A stretch of 64,000 bases of DNA from Cylicocyclus nassatus (lineage: Eukaryota > Nematoda > Chromadorea > Rhabditida > Strongylidae), in contig CATQJL010000223.1 of the NCBI GenBank assembly GCA_958299035.1, positions 48,720,162-48,784,161 of the forward strand, written 5' to 3'. The stretch's first letter is position 1. Each line of letters opens with the position of its first letter. A program made the translations under genes and the position numbers. Shown piece after piece: positions 33,150 through 46,280 of the stretch. The notes below the pieces were generated by a model. The model made no database searches. It saw only the letters and a list, made by a program, of their open reading frames with translations, and was not told where the DNA came from.

Positions 33150-33322
33150 ACATGAGAGTATTTTGCGAAGCAAAGCATGCGGAAGATTTCTTTGTGTATT
33201 GTTTTCGAGTTGCATAATTTTTCAGCATGTTAAGGTGCAAGTGAGCTCATTTGGAATCCGAAATTCAAAGCTAGATTCAGTTTGTGTGGCGCACTATAAA
33301 TCACCAGAGTTTCTAAGGACGT

Positions 33323-33394
33323 GGGGGTATAGCTCAGTGGTAGAGCATTTGACTGCAGATCAAGAGGTCCCCGGTTCAAATCCGGGTGCCACCT
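33323..33394 (+). tRNA. tRNA-Cys variant, C70 to A
   Basis: Base 33391 makes TGCCACC in the acceptor, giving a G3-A70 mismatch in the middle of the stem. Probably impaired. Single occurrence, in the unit after the T5C tRNA-Arg. Confidence 0.8.
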
Positions 33395-35950
33395 TCTCTT
33401 TTGCTGAATTTGTTTAGCACTCAAATATGGTACCCTATGAGTCGCCATAATTGCTAAACTTGTAAAGTAGTAAGTATGACATTCGGACTTATGCCTTCGT
33501 ACCACCAAAAGTTTCGACCCTGGCAGGACTCGAACCTGCAATCTTCGGATCCGAAGTCCGACGCCTTATCCATTAGGCCACAAGGTCACATGAGAGTATT
33601 TTGCGAAGCAAAGCATGCGGAAGATTTCTTTGTGTATTGTTTTCGAGTTGCATAATTTTTCAGCATGTTAAGGTGCAAGTGAGCTCATTTGGAATCCGAA
33701 ATTCAAAGCTAGATTCAGTTTGTGTGGCGCACTATAAATCACCAGAGTTTCTAAGGACGTGGGGGTATAGCTCAGTGGTAGAGCATTTGACTGCAGATCA
33801 AGAGGTCCCCGGTTCAAATCCGGGTGCCCCCTTCTCTTTTGCTGAATTTGTTTAGCACTCAAATATGGTACCCTATGAGTCGCCATAATTGCTAAACTTG
33901 TAAAGTAGTAAGTATGACATTCGGACTTATGCCTTCGTACCACCAAAAGTTTCGACCCTGGCAGGACTCGAACCTGCAATCTTCGGATCCGAAGTCCGAC
34001 GCCTTATCCATTAGGCCACAAGGCCACATGAGAGTATTTTGCGAAGCAAAGCATGCGGAAGATTTCTTTGTGTATTGTTTTCGAGTTGCATAATTTTTCA
34101 GCATGTTAAGGTGCAAGTGAGCTCATTTGGAATCCGAAATTCAAAGCTAGATTCAGTTTGTGTGGCGCACTATAAATCACCAGAGTTTCTAAGGACGTGG
34201 GGGTATAGCTCAGTGGTAGAGCATTTGACTGCAGATCAAGAGGTCCCCGGTTCAAATCCGGGTGCCCCCTTCTCTTTTGCTGAATTTGTTTAGCACTCAA
34301 ATATGGTACCCTATGAGTCGCCATAATTGCTAAACTTGTAAAGTAGTAAGTATGACATTCGGACTTATGCCTTCGTACCACCAAAAGTTTCGACCCTGGC
34401 AGGACTCGAACCTGCAATCTTCGGATCCGAAGTCCGACGCCTTATCCATTAGGCCACAAGGCCACATGAGAGTATTTTGCGAAGCAAAGCATGCGGAAGA
34501 TTTCTTTGTGTATTGTTTTCGAGTTGCATAATTTTTCAGCATGTTAAGGTGCAAGTGAGCTCATTTGGAATCCGAAATTCAAAGCTAGATTCAGTTTGTG
34601 TGGCGCACTATAAATCACCAGAGTTTCTAAGGACGTGGGGGTATAGCTCAGTGGTAGAGCATTTGACTGCAGATCAAGAGGTCCCCGGTTCAAATCCGGG
34701 TGCCCCCTTCTCTTTTGCTGAATTTGTTTAGCACTCAAATATGGTACCCTATGAGTCGCCATAATTGCTAAACTTGTAAAGTAGTAAGTATGACATTCGG
34801 ACTTATGCCTTCGTACCACCAAAAGTTTCGACCCTGGCAGGACTCGAACCTGCAATCTTCGGATCCGAAGTCCGACGCCTTATCCATTAGGCCACAAGGT
34901 CACATGAGAGTATTTTGCGAAGCAAAGCATGCGGAAGATTTCTTTGTGTATTGTTTTCGAGTTGCATAATTTTTCAGCATGTTAAGGTGCAAGTGAGCTC
35001 ATTTGGAATCCGAAATTCAAAGCTAGATTCAGTTTGTGTGGCGCACTATAAATCACCAGAGTTTCTAAGGACGTGGGGGTATAGCTCAGTGGTAGAGCAT
35101 TTGACTGCAGATCAAGAGGTCCCCGGTTCAAATCCGGGTGCCCCCTTCTCTTTTGCTGAATTTGTTTAGCACTCAAATATGGTACCCTATGAGTCGCCAT
35201 AATTGCTAAACTTGTAAAGTAGTAAGTATGACATTCGGACTTATGCCTTCGTACCACCAAAAGTTTCGACCCTGGCAGGACTCGAACCTGCAATCTTCGG
35301 ATCCGAAGTCCGACGCCTTATCCATTAGGCCACAAGGCCACATGAGAGTATTTTGCGAAGCAAAGCATGCGGAAGATTTCTTTGTGTATTGTTTTCGAGT
35401 TGCATAATTTTTCAGCATGTTAAGGTGCAAGTGAGCTCATTTGGAATCCGAAATTCAAAGCTAGATTCAGTTTGTGTGGCGCACTATAAATCACCAGAGT
35501 TTCTAAGGACGTGGGGGTATAGCTCAGTGGTAGAGCATTTGACTGCAGATCAAGAGGTCCCCGGTTCAAATCCGGGTGCCCCCTTCTCTTTTGCTGAATT
35601 TGTTTAGCACTCAAATATGGTACCCTATGAGTCGCCATAATTGCTAAACTTGTAAAGTAGTAAGTATGACATTCGGACTTATGCCTTCGTACCACCAAAA
35701 GTTTCGACCCTGGCAGGACTCGAACCTGCAATCTTCGGATCCGAAGTCCGACGCCTTATCCATTAGGCCACAAGGTCACATGAGAGTATTTTGCGAAGCA
35801 AAGCATGCGGAAGATTTCTTTGTGTATTGTTTTCGAGTTGCATAATTTTTCAGCATGTTAAGGTGCAAGTGAGCTCATTTGGAATCCGAAATTCAAAGCT
35901 AGATTCAGTTTGTGTGGCGCACTATAAATCACCAGAGTTTCTAAGGACGT

Positions 35951-36022
35951 GGGGGTATAGCTTAGTGGTAGAGCATTTGACTGCAGATCAAGAGGTCCCC
36001 GGTTCAAATCCGGGTGCCCCCT
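35951..36022 (+). tRNA. tRNA-Cys variant, C13 to T
   Basis: Base 35963 (GCTTAG) makes the 13-22 pair of the D stem U-G. It repeats at 37269 and 38583, three units apart each time. Confidence 0.8.
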
Positions 36023-36142
36023 TCTCTTTTGCTGAATTTGTTTAGCACTCAAATATGGTACCCTATGAGTCGCCATAATTGCTAAACTTGTAAAGTAGTA
36101 AGTATGACATTCGGACTTATGCCTTCGTACCACCAAAAGTTT

Positions 36143-36212
36143 CGACCCTGGCAGGACTCGTACCTGCAATCTTCGGATCCGAAGTCCGACGCCTTATCCA
36201 TTAGGCCACAAG
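36143..36212 (-). pseudogene. tRNA-Arg pseudogene: 5' end deleted, T55 to A
   Basis: An 8-bp deletion after 36212 removes the first three bases of the acceptor (GGC) and the bases just upstream, shortening the unit to 430 bp. The T loop also has T55 changed to A (base 36161). The acceptor cannot close normally and the B box is damaged. Confidence 0.85.
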
Positions 36213-37256
36213 AGAGTATTTTGCGAAGCAAAGCATGCGGAAGATTTCTTTGTGTATTGTTTTCGAGTTGCATAATTTTTCAGCATGTTAAGGTGCAAGT
36301 GAGCTCATTTGGAATCCGAAATTCAAAGCTAGATTCAGTTTGTGTGGCGCACTATAAATCACCAGAGTTTCTAAGGACGTGGGGGTATAGCTCAGTGGTA
36401 GAGCATTTGACTGCAGATCAAGAGGTCCCCGGTTCAAATCCGGGTGCCCCCTTCTCTTTTGCTGAATTTGTTTAGCACTCAAATATGGTACCCTATGAGT
36501 CGCCATAATTGCTAAACTTGTAAAGTAGTAAGTATGACATTCGGACTTATGCCTTCGTACCACCAAAAGTTTCGACCCTGGCAGGACTCGAACCTGCAAT
36601 CTTCGGATCCGAAGTCCGACGCCTTATCCATTAGGCCACAAGGCCACATGAGAGTATTTTGCGAAGCAAAGCATGCGGAAGATTTCTTTGTGTATTGTTT
36701 TCGAGTTGCATAATTTTTCAGCATGTTAAGGTGCAAGTGAGCTCATTTGGAATCCGAAATTCAAAGCTAGATTCAGTTTGTGTGGCGCACTATAAATCAC
36801 CAGAGTTTCTAAGGACGTGGGGGTATAGCTCAGTGGTAGAGCATTTGACTGCAGATCAAGAGGTCCCCGGTTCAAATCCGGGTGCCCCCTTCTCTTTTGC
36901 TGAATTTGTTTAGCACTCAAATATGGTACCCTATGAGTCGCCATAATTGCTAAACTTGTAAAGTAGTAAGTATGACATTCGGACTTATGCCTTCGTACCA
37001 CCAAAAGTTTCGACCCTGGCAGGACTCGAACCTGCAATCTTCGGATCCGAAGTCCGACGCCTTATCCATTAGGCCACAAGGTCACATGAGAGTATTTTGC
37101 GAAGCAAAGCATGCGGAAGATTTCTTTGTGTATTGTTTTCGAGTTGCATAATTTTTCAGCATGTTAAGGTGCAAGTGAGCTCATTTGGAATCCGAAATTC
37201 AAAGCTAGATTCAGTTTGTGTGGCGCACTATAAATCACCAGAGTTTCTAAGGACGT

Positions 37257-37328
37257 GGGGGTATAGCTTAGTGGTAGAGCATTTGACTGCAGATCAAGAG
37301 GTCCCCGGTTCAAATCCGGGTGCCCCCT
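37257..37328 (+). tRNA. tRNA-Cys variant, C13 to T (second copy)
   Basis: Base 37269; three units after the first copy, less the 8-bp deletion between them. Confidence 0.8.
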
Positions 37329-37448
37329 TCTCTTTTGCTGAATTTGTTTAGCACTCAAATATGGTACCCTATGAGTCGCCATAATTGCTAAACTTGTAAA
37401 GTAGTAAGTATGACATTCGGACTTATGCCTTCGTACCACCAAAAGTTT

Positions 37449-37521
37449 CGACCCTGGCAGGACTCGTACCTGCAATCTTCGGATCCGAAGTCCGACGCCT
37501 TATCCATTAGGCCACAAGGCC
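37449..37521 (-). tRNA. tRNA-Arg variant, T55 to A
   Basis: Base 37467 (CTCGTACC). T55 is the universally conserved pseudouridine of the T loop, so function is doubtful. Shared with the pseudogene three units upstream, so the two derive from one block. Confidence 0.8.
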
Positions 37522-38570
37522 ACATGAGAGTATTTTGCGAAGCAAAGCATGCGGAAGATTTCTTTGTGTATTGTTTTCGAGTTGCATAATTTTTCAGCAT
37601 GTTAAGGTGCAAGTGAGCTCATTTGGAATCCGAAATTCAAAGCTAGATTCAGTTTGTGTGGCGCACTATAAATCACCAGAGTTTCTAAGGACGTGGGGGT
37701 ATAGCTCAGTGGTAGAGCATTTGACTGCAGATCAAGAGGTCCCCGGTTCAAATCCGGGTGCCCCCTTCTCTTTTGCTGAATTTGTTTAGCACTCAAATAT
37801 GGTACCCTATGAGTCGCCATAATTGCTAAACTTGTAAAGTAGTAAGTATGACATTCGGACTTATGCCTTCGTACCACCAAAAGTTTCGACCCTGGCAGGA
37901 CTCGAACCTGCAATCTTCGGATCCGAAGTCCGACGCCTTATCCATTAGGCCACAAGGCCACATGAGAGTATTTTGCGAAGCAAAGCATGCGGAAGATTTC
38001 TTTGTGTATTGTTTTCGAGTTGCATAATTTTTCAGCATGTTAAGGTGCAAGTGAGCTCATTTGGAATCCGAAATTCAAAGCTAGATTCAGTTTGTGTGGC
38101 GCACTATAAATCACCAGAGTTTCTAAGGACGTGGGGGTATAGCTCAGTGGTAGAGCATTTGACTGCAGATCAAGAGGTCCCCGGTTCAAATCCGGGTGCC
38201 CCCTTCTCTTTTGCTGAATTTGTTTAGCACTCAAATATGGTACCCTATGAGTCGCCATAATTGCTAAACTTGTAAAGTAGTAAGTATGACATTCGGACTT
38301 ATGCCTTCGTACCACCAAAAGTTTCGACCCTGGCAGGACTCGAACCTGCAATCTTCGGATCCGAAGTCCGACGCCTTATCCATTAGGCCACAAGGTCACA
38401 TGAGAGTATTTTGCGAAGCAAAGCATGCGGAAGATTTCTTTGTGTATTGTTTTCGAGTTGCATAATTTTTCAGCATGTTAAGGTGCAAGTGAGCTCATTT
38501 GGAATCCGAAATTCAAAGCTAGATTCAGTTTGTGTGGCGCACTATAAATCACCAGAGTTTCTAAGGACGT

Positions 38571-38642
38571 GGGGGTATAGCTTAGTGGTAGAGCATTTGA
38601 CTGCAGATCAAGAGGTCCCCGGTTCAAATCCGGGTGCCCCCT
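38571..38642 (+). tRNA. tRNA-Cys variant, C13 to T (third copy)
   Basis: Base 38583; exactly 1,314 bp (three units) after the second copy. Confidence 0.8.
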
Positions 38643-41600
38643 TCTCTTTTGCTGAATTTGTTTAGCACTCAAATATGGTACCCTATGAGTCGCCATAATT
38701 GCTAAACTTGTAAAGTAGTAAGTATGACATTCGGACTTATGCCTTCGTACCACCAAAAGTTTCGACCCTGGCAGGACTCGAACCTGCAATCTTCGGATCC
38801 GAAGTCCGACGCCTTATCCATTAGGCCACAAGGCCACATGAGAGTATTTTGCGAAGCAAAGCATGCGGAAGATTTCTTTGTGTATTGTTTTCGAGTTGCA
38901 TAATTTTTCAGCATGTTAAGGTGCAAGTGAGCTCATTTGGAATCCGAAATTCAAAGCTAGATTCAGTTTGTGTGGCGCACTATAAATCACCAGAGTTTCT
39001 AAGGACGTGGGGGTATAGCTCAGTGGTAGAGCATTTGACTGCAGATCAAGAGGTCCCCGGTTCAAATCCGGGTGCCCCCTTCTCTTTTGCTGAATTTGTT
39101 TAGCACTCAAATATGGTACCCTATGAGTCGCCATAATTGCTAAACTTGTAAAGTAGTAAGTATGACATTCGGACTTATGCCTTCGTACCACCAAAAGTTT
39201 CGACCCTGGCAGGACTCGAACCTGCAATCTTCGGATCCGAAGTCCGACGCCTTATCCATTAGGCCACAAGGTCACATGAGAGTATTTTGCGAAGCAAAGC
39301 ATGCGGAAGATTTCTTTGTGTATTGTTTTCGAGTTGCATAATTTTTCAGCATGTTAAGGTGCAAGTGAGCTCATTTGGAATCCGAAATTCAAAGCTAGAT
39401 TCAGTTTGTGTGGCGCACTATAAATCACCAGAGTTTCTAAGGACGTGGGGGTATAGCTCAGTGGTAGAGCATTTGACTGCAGATCAAGAGGTCCCCGGTT
39501 CAAATCCGGGTGCCCCCTTCTCTTTTGCTGAATTTGTTTAGCACTCAAATATGGTACCCTATGAGTCGCCATAATTGCTAAACTTGTAAAGTAGTAAGTA
39601 TGACATTCGGACTTATGCCTTCGTACCACCAAAAGTTTCGACCCTGGCAGGACTCGAACCTGCAATCTTCGGATCCGAAGTCCGACGCCTTATCCATTAG
39701 GCCACAAGGCCACATGAGAGTATTTTGCGAAGCAAAGCATGCGGAAGATTTCTTTGTGTATTGTTTTCGAGTTGCATAATTTTTCAGCATGTTAAGGTGC
39801 AAGTGAGCTCATTTGGAATCCGAAATTCAAAGCTAGATTCAGTTTGTGTGGCGCACTATAAATCACCAGAGTTTCTAAGGACGTGGGGGTATAGCTCAGT
39901 GGTAGAGCATTTGACTGCAGATCAAGAGGTCCCCGGTTCAAATCCGGGTGCCCCCTTCTCTTTTGCTGAATTTGTTTAGCACTCAAATATGGTACCCTAT
40001 GAGTCGCCATAATTGCTAAACTTGTAAAGTAGTAAGTATGACATTCGGACTTATGCCTTCGTACCACCAAAAGTTTCGACCCTGGCAGGACTCGAACCTG
40101 CAATCTTCGGATCCGAAGTCCGACGCCTTATCCATTAGGCCACAAGGTCACATGAGAGTATTTTGCGAAGCAAAGCATGCGGAAGATTTCTTTGTGTATT
40201 GTTTTCGAGTTGCATAATTTTTCAGCATGTTAAGGTGCAAGTGAGCTCATTTGGAATCCGAAATTCAAAGCTAGATTCAGTTTGTGTGGCGCACTATAAA
40301 TCACCAGAGTTTCTAAGGACGTGGGGGTATAGCTCAGTGGTAGAGCATTTGACTGCAGATCAAGAGGTCCCCGGTTCAAATCCGGGTGCCCCCTTCTCTT
40401 TTGCTGAATTTGTTTAGCACTCAAATATGGTACCCTATGAGTCGCCATAATTGCTAAACTTGTAAAGTAGTAAGTATGACATTCGGACTTATGCCTTCGT
40501 ACCACCAAAAGTTTCGACCCTGGCAGGACTCGAACCTGCAATCTTCGGATCCGAAGTCCGACGCCTTATCCATTAGGCCACAAGGCCACATGAGAGTATT
40601 TTGCGAAGCAAAGCATGCGGAAGATTTCTTTGTGTATTGTTTTCGAGTTGCATAATTTTTCAGCATGTTAAGGTGCAAGTGAGCTCATTTGGAATCCGAA
40701 ATTCAAAGCTAGATTCAGTTTGTGTGGCGCACTATAAATCACCAGAGTTTCTAAGGACGTGGGGGTATAGCTCAGTGGTAGAGCATTTGACTGCAGATCA
40801 AGAGGTCCCCGGTTCAAATCCGGGTGCCCCCTTCTCTTTTGCTGAATTTGTTTAGCACTCCAAATTGGTACCCTATGAGTCGCCATAATTGCTAAACTTG
40901 TAAAGTAGTAAGTATGACATTCGGACTTATGCCTTCGTACCACCAAAAGTTTCGACCCTGGCAGGACTCGAACCTGCAATCTTCGGATCCGAAGTCCGAC
41001 GCCTTATCCATTAGGCCACAAGGCCACATGAGAGTATTTTGCGAAGCAAAGCATGCGGAAGATTTCTTTGTGTATTGTTTTCGAGTTGCATAATTTTTCA
41101 GCATGTTAAGGTGCAAGTGAGCTCATTTGGAATCCGAAATTCAAAGCTAGATTCAGTTTGTGTGGCGCACTATAAATCACCAGAGTTTCTAAGGACGTGG
41201 GGGTATAGCTCAGTGGTAGAGCATTTGACTGCAGATCAAGAGGTCCCCGGTTCAAATCCGGGTGCCCCCTTCTCTTTTGCTGAATTTGTTTAGCACTCAA
41301 ATATGGTACCCTATGAGTCGCCATAATTGCTAAACTTGTAAAGTAGTAAGTATGACATTCGGACTTATGCCTTCGTACCACCAAAAGTTTCGACCCTGGC
41401 AGGACTCGAACCTGCAATCTTCGGATCCGAAGTCCGACGCCTTATCCATTAGGCCACAAGGCCACATGAGAGTATTTTGCGAAGCAAAGCATGCGGAAGA
41501 TTTCTTTGTGTATTGTTTTCGAGTTGCATAATTTTTCAGCATGTTAAGGTGCAAGTGAGCTCATTTGGAATCCGAAATTCAAAGCTAGATTCAGTTTGTG

Positions 41601-43141
41601 TGGCGCACTATAAATCACCAGAGTTTCTAAGGACGTGGGGGTATAGCTCAGTGGTAGAGCATTTGACTGCAGATCAAGAGGTCCCCGGTTCAAATCCGGG
41701 TGCCCCCTTCTCTTTTGCTGAATTTGTTTAGCACTCAAATATGGTACCCTATGAGTCGCCATAATTGCTAAACTTGTAAAGTAGTAAGTATGACATTCGG
41801 ACTTATGCCTTCGTACCACCAAAAGTTTCGACCCTGGCAGGACTCGAACCTGCAATCTTCGGATCCGAAGTCCGACGCCTTATCCATTAGGCCACAAGGC
41901 CACATGAGAGTATTTTGCGAAGCAAAGCATGCGGAAGATTTCTTTGTGTATTGTTTTCGAGTTGCATAATTTTTCAGCATGTTAAGGTGCAAGTGAGCTC
42001 ATTTGGAATCCGAAATTCAAAGCTAGATTCAGTTTGTGTGGCGCACTATAAATCACCAGAGTTTCTAAGGACGTGGGGGTATAGCTCAGTGGTAGAGCAT
42101 TTGACTGCAGATCAAGAGGTCCCCGGTTCAAATCCGGGTGCCCCCTTCTCTTTTGCTGAATTTGTTTAGCACTCAAATATGGTACCCTATGAGTCGCCAT
42201 AATTGCTAAACTTGTAAAGTAGTAAGTATGACATTCGGACTTATGCCTTCGTACCACCAAAAGTTTCGACCCTGGCAGGACTCGAACCTGCAATCTTCGG
42301 ATCCGAAGTCCGACGCCTTATCCATTAGGCCACAAGGCCACATGAGAGTATTTTGCGAAGCAAAGCATGCGGAAGATTTCTTTGTGTATTGTTTTCGAGT
42401 TGCATAATTTTTCAGCATGTTAAGGTGCAAGTGAGCTCATTTGGAATCCGAAATTCAAAGCTAGATTCAGTTTGTGTGGCGCACTATAAATCACCAGAGT
42501 TTCTAAGGACGTGGGGGTATAGCTCAGTGGTAGAGCATTTGACTGCAGATCAAGAGGTCCCCGGTTCAAATCCGGGTGCCCCCTTCTCTTTTGCTGAATT
42601 TGTTTAGCACTCAAATATGGTACCCTATGAGTCGCCATAATTGCTAAACTTGTAAAGTAGTAAGTATGACATTCGGACTTATGCCTTCGTACCACCAAAA
42701 GTTTCGACCCTGGCAGGACTCGAACCTGCAATCTTCGGATCCGAAGTCCGACGCCTTATCCATTAGGCCACAAGGCCACATGAGAGTATTTTGCGAAGCA
42801 AAGCATGCGGAAGATTTCTTTGTGTATTGTTTTCGAGTTGCATAATTTTTCAGCATGTTAAGGTGCAAGTGAGCTCATTTGGAATCCGAAATTCAAAGCT
42901 AGATTCAGTTTGTGTGGCGCACTATAAATCACCAGAGTTTCTAAGGCGTGGGGGTATAGCTCAGTGGTAGAGCATTTGACTGCAGATCAAGAGGTCCCCG
43001 GTTCAAATCCGGGTGCCCCCTTCTCTTTTGCTGAATTTGTTTAGCACTCAAATATGGTACCCTATGAGTCGCCATAATTGCTAAACTTGTAAAGTAGTAA
43101 GTATGACATTCGGACTTATGCCTTCGTACCACCAAAAGTTT

Positions 43142-43214
43142 CGACCCTGGCAGGACTCGGACCTGCAATCTTCGGATCCGAAGTCCGACGCCTTATCCAT
43201 TAGGCCACAAGGCC
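43142..43214 (-). tRNA. tRNA-Arg variant, T55 to C
   Basis: Base 43160 (CTCGGACC). Same conserved position as the T55A variants, different base. The unit also has a 1-bp deletion just upstream of its tRNA-Cys (AAGGCGTG at about 42945). Confidence 0.8.
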
Positions 43215-46207
43215 ACATGAGAGTATTTTGCGAAGCAAAGCATGCGGAAGATTTCTTTGTGTATTGTTTTCGAGTTGCATAATTTTTCAGCATGTTAAGG
43301 TGCAAGTGAGCTCATTTGAAATCCGAAATTCAAAGCTAGATTCAGTTTGTGTGGCGCACTATAAATCACCAGAGTTTCTAAGGACGTGGGGGTATAGCTC
43401 AGTGGTAGAGCATTTGACTGCAGATCAAGAGGTCCCCGGTTCAAATCCGGGTGCCCCCTTCTCTTTTGCTGAATTTGTTTAGCACTCAAATATGGTACCC
43501 TATGAGTCGCCATAATTGCTAAACTTGTAAAGTAGTAAGTATGACATTCGGACTTATGCCTTCGTACCACCAAAAGTTTCGACCCTGGCAGGACTCGAAC
43601 CTGCAATCTTCGGATCCGAAGTCCGACGCCTTATCCATTAGGCCACAAGGCCACATGAGAGTATTTTGCGAAGCAAAGCATGCGGAAGATTTCTTTGTGT
43701 ATTGTTTTCGAGTTGCATAATTTTTCAGCATGTTAAGGTGCAAGTGAGCTCATTTGGAATCCGAAATTCAAAGCTAGATTCAGTTTGTGTGGCGCACTAT
43801 AAATCACCAGAGTTTCTAAGGACGTGGGGGTATAGCTCAGTGGTAGAGCATTTGACTGCAGATCAAGAGGTCCCCGGTTCAAATCCGGGTGCCCCCTTCT
43901 CTTTTGCTGAATTTGTTTAGCACTCAAATATGGTACCCTATGAGTCGCCATAATTGCTAAACTTGTAAAGTAGTAAGTATGACATTCGGACTTATGCCTT
44001 CGTACCACCAAAAGTTTCGACCCTGGCAGGACTCGAACCTGCAATCTTCGGATCCGAAGTCCGACGCCTTATCCATTAGGCCACAAGGCCACATGAGAGT
44101 ATTTTGCGAAGCAAAGCATGCGGAAGATTTCTTTGTGTATTGTTTTCGAGTTGCATAATTTTTCAGCATGTTAAGGTGCAAGTGAGCTCATTTGGAATCC
44201 GAAATTCAAAGCTAGATTCAGTTTGTGTGGCGCACTATAAATCACCAGAGTTTCTAAGGACGTGGGGGTATAGCTCAGTGGTAGAGCATTTGACTGCAGA
44301 TCAAGAGGTCCCCGGTTCAAATCCGGGTGCCCCCTTCTCTTTTGCTGAATTTGTTTAGCACTCAAATATGGTACCCTATGAGTCGCCATAATTGCTAAAC
44401 TTGTAAAGTAGTAAGTATGACATTCGGACTTATGCCTTCGTACCACCAAAAGTTTCGACCCTGGCAGGACTCGAACCTGCAATCTTCGGATCCGAAGTCC
44501 GACGCCTTATCCATTAGGCCACAAGGCCACATGAGAGTATTTTGCGAAGCAAAGCATGCGGAAGATTTCTTTGTGTATTGTTTTCGAGTTGCATAATTTT
44601 TCAGCATGTTAAGGTGCAAGTGAGCTCATTTGGAATCCGAAATTCAAAGCTAGATTCAGTTTGTGTGGCGCACTATAAATCACCAGAGTTTCTAAGGACG
44701 TGGGGGTATAGCTCAGTGGTAGAGCATTTGACTGCAGATCAAGAGGTCCCCGGTTCAAATCCGGGTGCCCCCTTCTCTTTTGCTGAATTTGTTTAGCACT
44801 CAAATATGGTACCCTATGAGTCGCCATAATTGCTAAACTTGTAAAGTAGTAAGTATGACATTCGGACTTATGCCTTCGTACCACCAAAAGTTTCGACCCT
44901 GGCAGGACTCGAACCTGCAATCTTCGGATCCGAAGTCCGACGCCTTATCCATTAGGCCACAAGGCCACATGAGAGTATTTTGCGAAGCAAAGCATGCGGA
45001 AGATTTCTTTGTGTATTGTTTTCGAGTTGCATAATTTTTCAGCATGTTAAGGTGCAAGTGAGCTCATTTGGAATCCGAAATTCAAAGCTAGATTCAGTTT
45101 GTGTGGCGCACTATAAATCACCAGAGTTTCTAAGGACGTGGGGGTATAGCTCAGTGGTAGAGCATTTGACTGCAGATCAAGAGGTCCCCGGTTCAAATCC
45201 GGGTGCCCCCTTCTCTTTTGCTGAATTTGTTTAGCACTCAAATATGGTACCCTATGAGTCGCCATAATTGCTAAACTTGTAAAGTAGTAAGTATGACATT
45301 CGGACTTATGCCTTCGTACCACCAAAAGTTTCGACCCTGGCAGGACTCGAACCTGCAATCTTCGGATCCGAAGTCCGACGCCTTATCCATTAGGCCACAA
45401 GGCCACATGAGAGTATTTTGCGAAGCAAAGCATGCGGAAGATTTCTTTGTGTATTGTTTTCGAGTTGCATAATTTTTCAGCATGTTAAGGTGCAAGTGAG
45501 CTCATTTGGAATCCGAAATTCAAAGCTAGATTCAGTTTGTGTGGCGCACTATAAATCACCAGAGTTTCTAAGGACGTGGGGGTATAGCTCAGTGGTAGAG
45601 CATTTGACTGCAGATCAAGAGGTCCCCGGTTCAAATCCGGGTGCCCCCTTCTCTTTTGCTGAATTTGTTTAGCACTCAAATATGGTACCCTATGAGTCGC
45701 CATAATTGCTAAACTTGTAAAGTAGTAAGTATGACATTCGGACTTATGCCTTCGTACCACCAAAAGTTTCGACCCTGGCAGGACTCGAACCTGCAATCTT
45801 CGGATCCGAAGTCCGACGCCTTATCCATTAGGCCACAAGGCCACATGAGAGTATTTTGCGAAGCAAAGCATGCGGAAGATTTCTTTGTGTATTGTTTTCG
45901 AGTTGCATAATTTTTCAGCATGTTAAGGTGCAAGTGAGCTCATTTGGAATCCGAAATTCAAAGCTAGATTCAGTTTGTGTGGCGCACTATAAATCACCAG
46001 AGTTTCTAAGGACGTGGGGGTATAGCTCAGTGGTAGAGCATTTGACTGCAGATCAAGAGGTCCCCGGTTCAAATCCGGGTGCCCCCTTCTCTTTTGCTGA
46101 ATTTGTTTAGCACTCAAATATGGTACCCTATGAGTCGCCATAATTGCTAAACTTGTAAAGTAGTAAGTATGACATTCGGACTTATGCCTTCGTACCACCA
46201 AAAGTTT

Positions 46208-46280
46208 CGACCCTGGCAGGACTCGGACCTGCAATCTTCGGATCCGAAGTCCGACGCCTTATCCATTAGGCCACAAGGCC
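46208..46280 (-). tRNA. tRNA-Arg variant, T55 to C (second copy)
   Basis: Base 46226, exactly seven units (3,066 bp) after the first. Confidence 0.8.
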
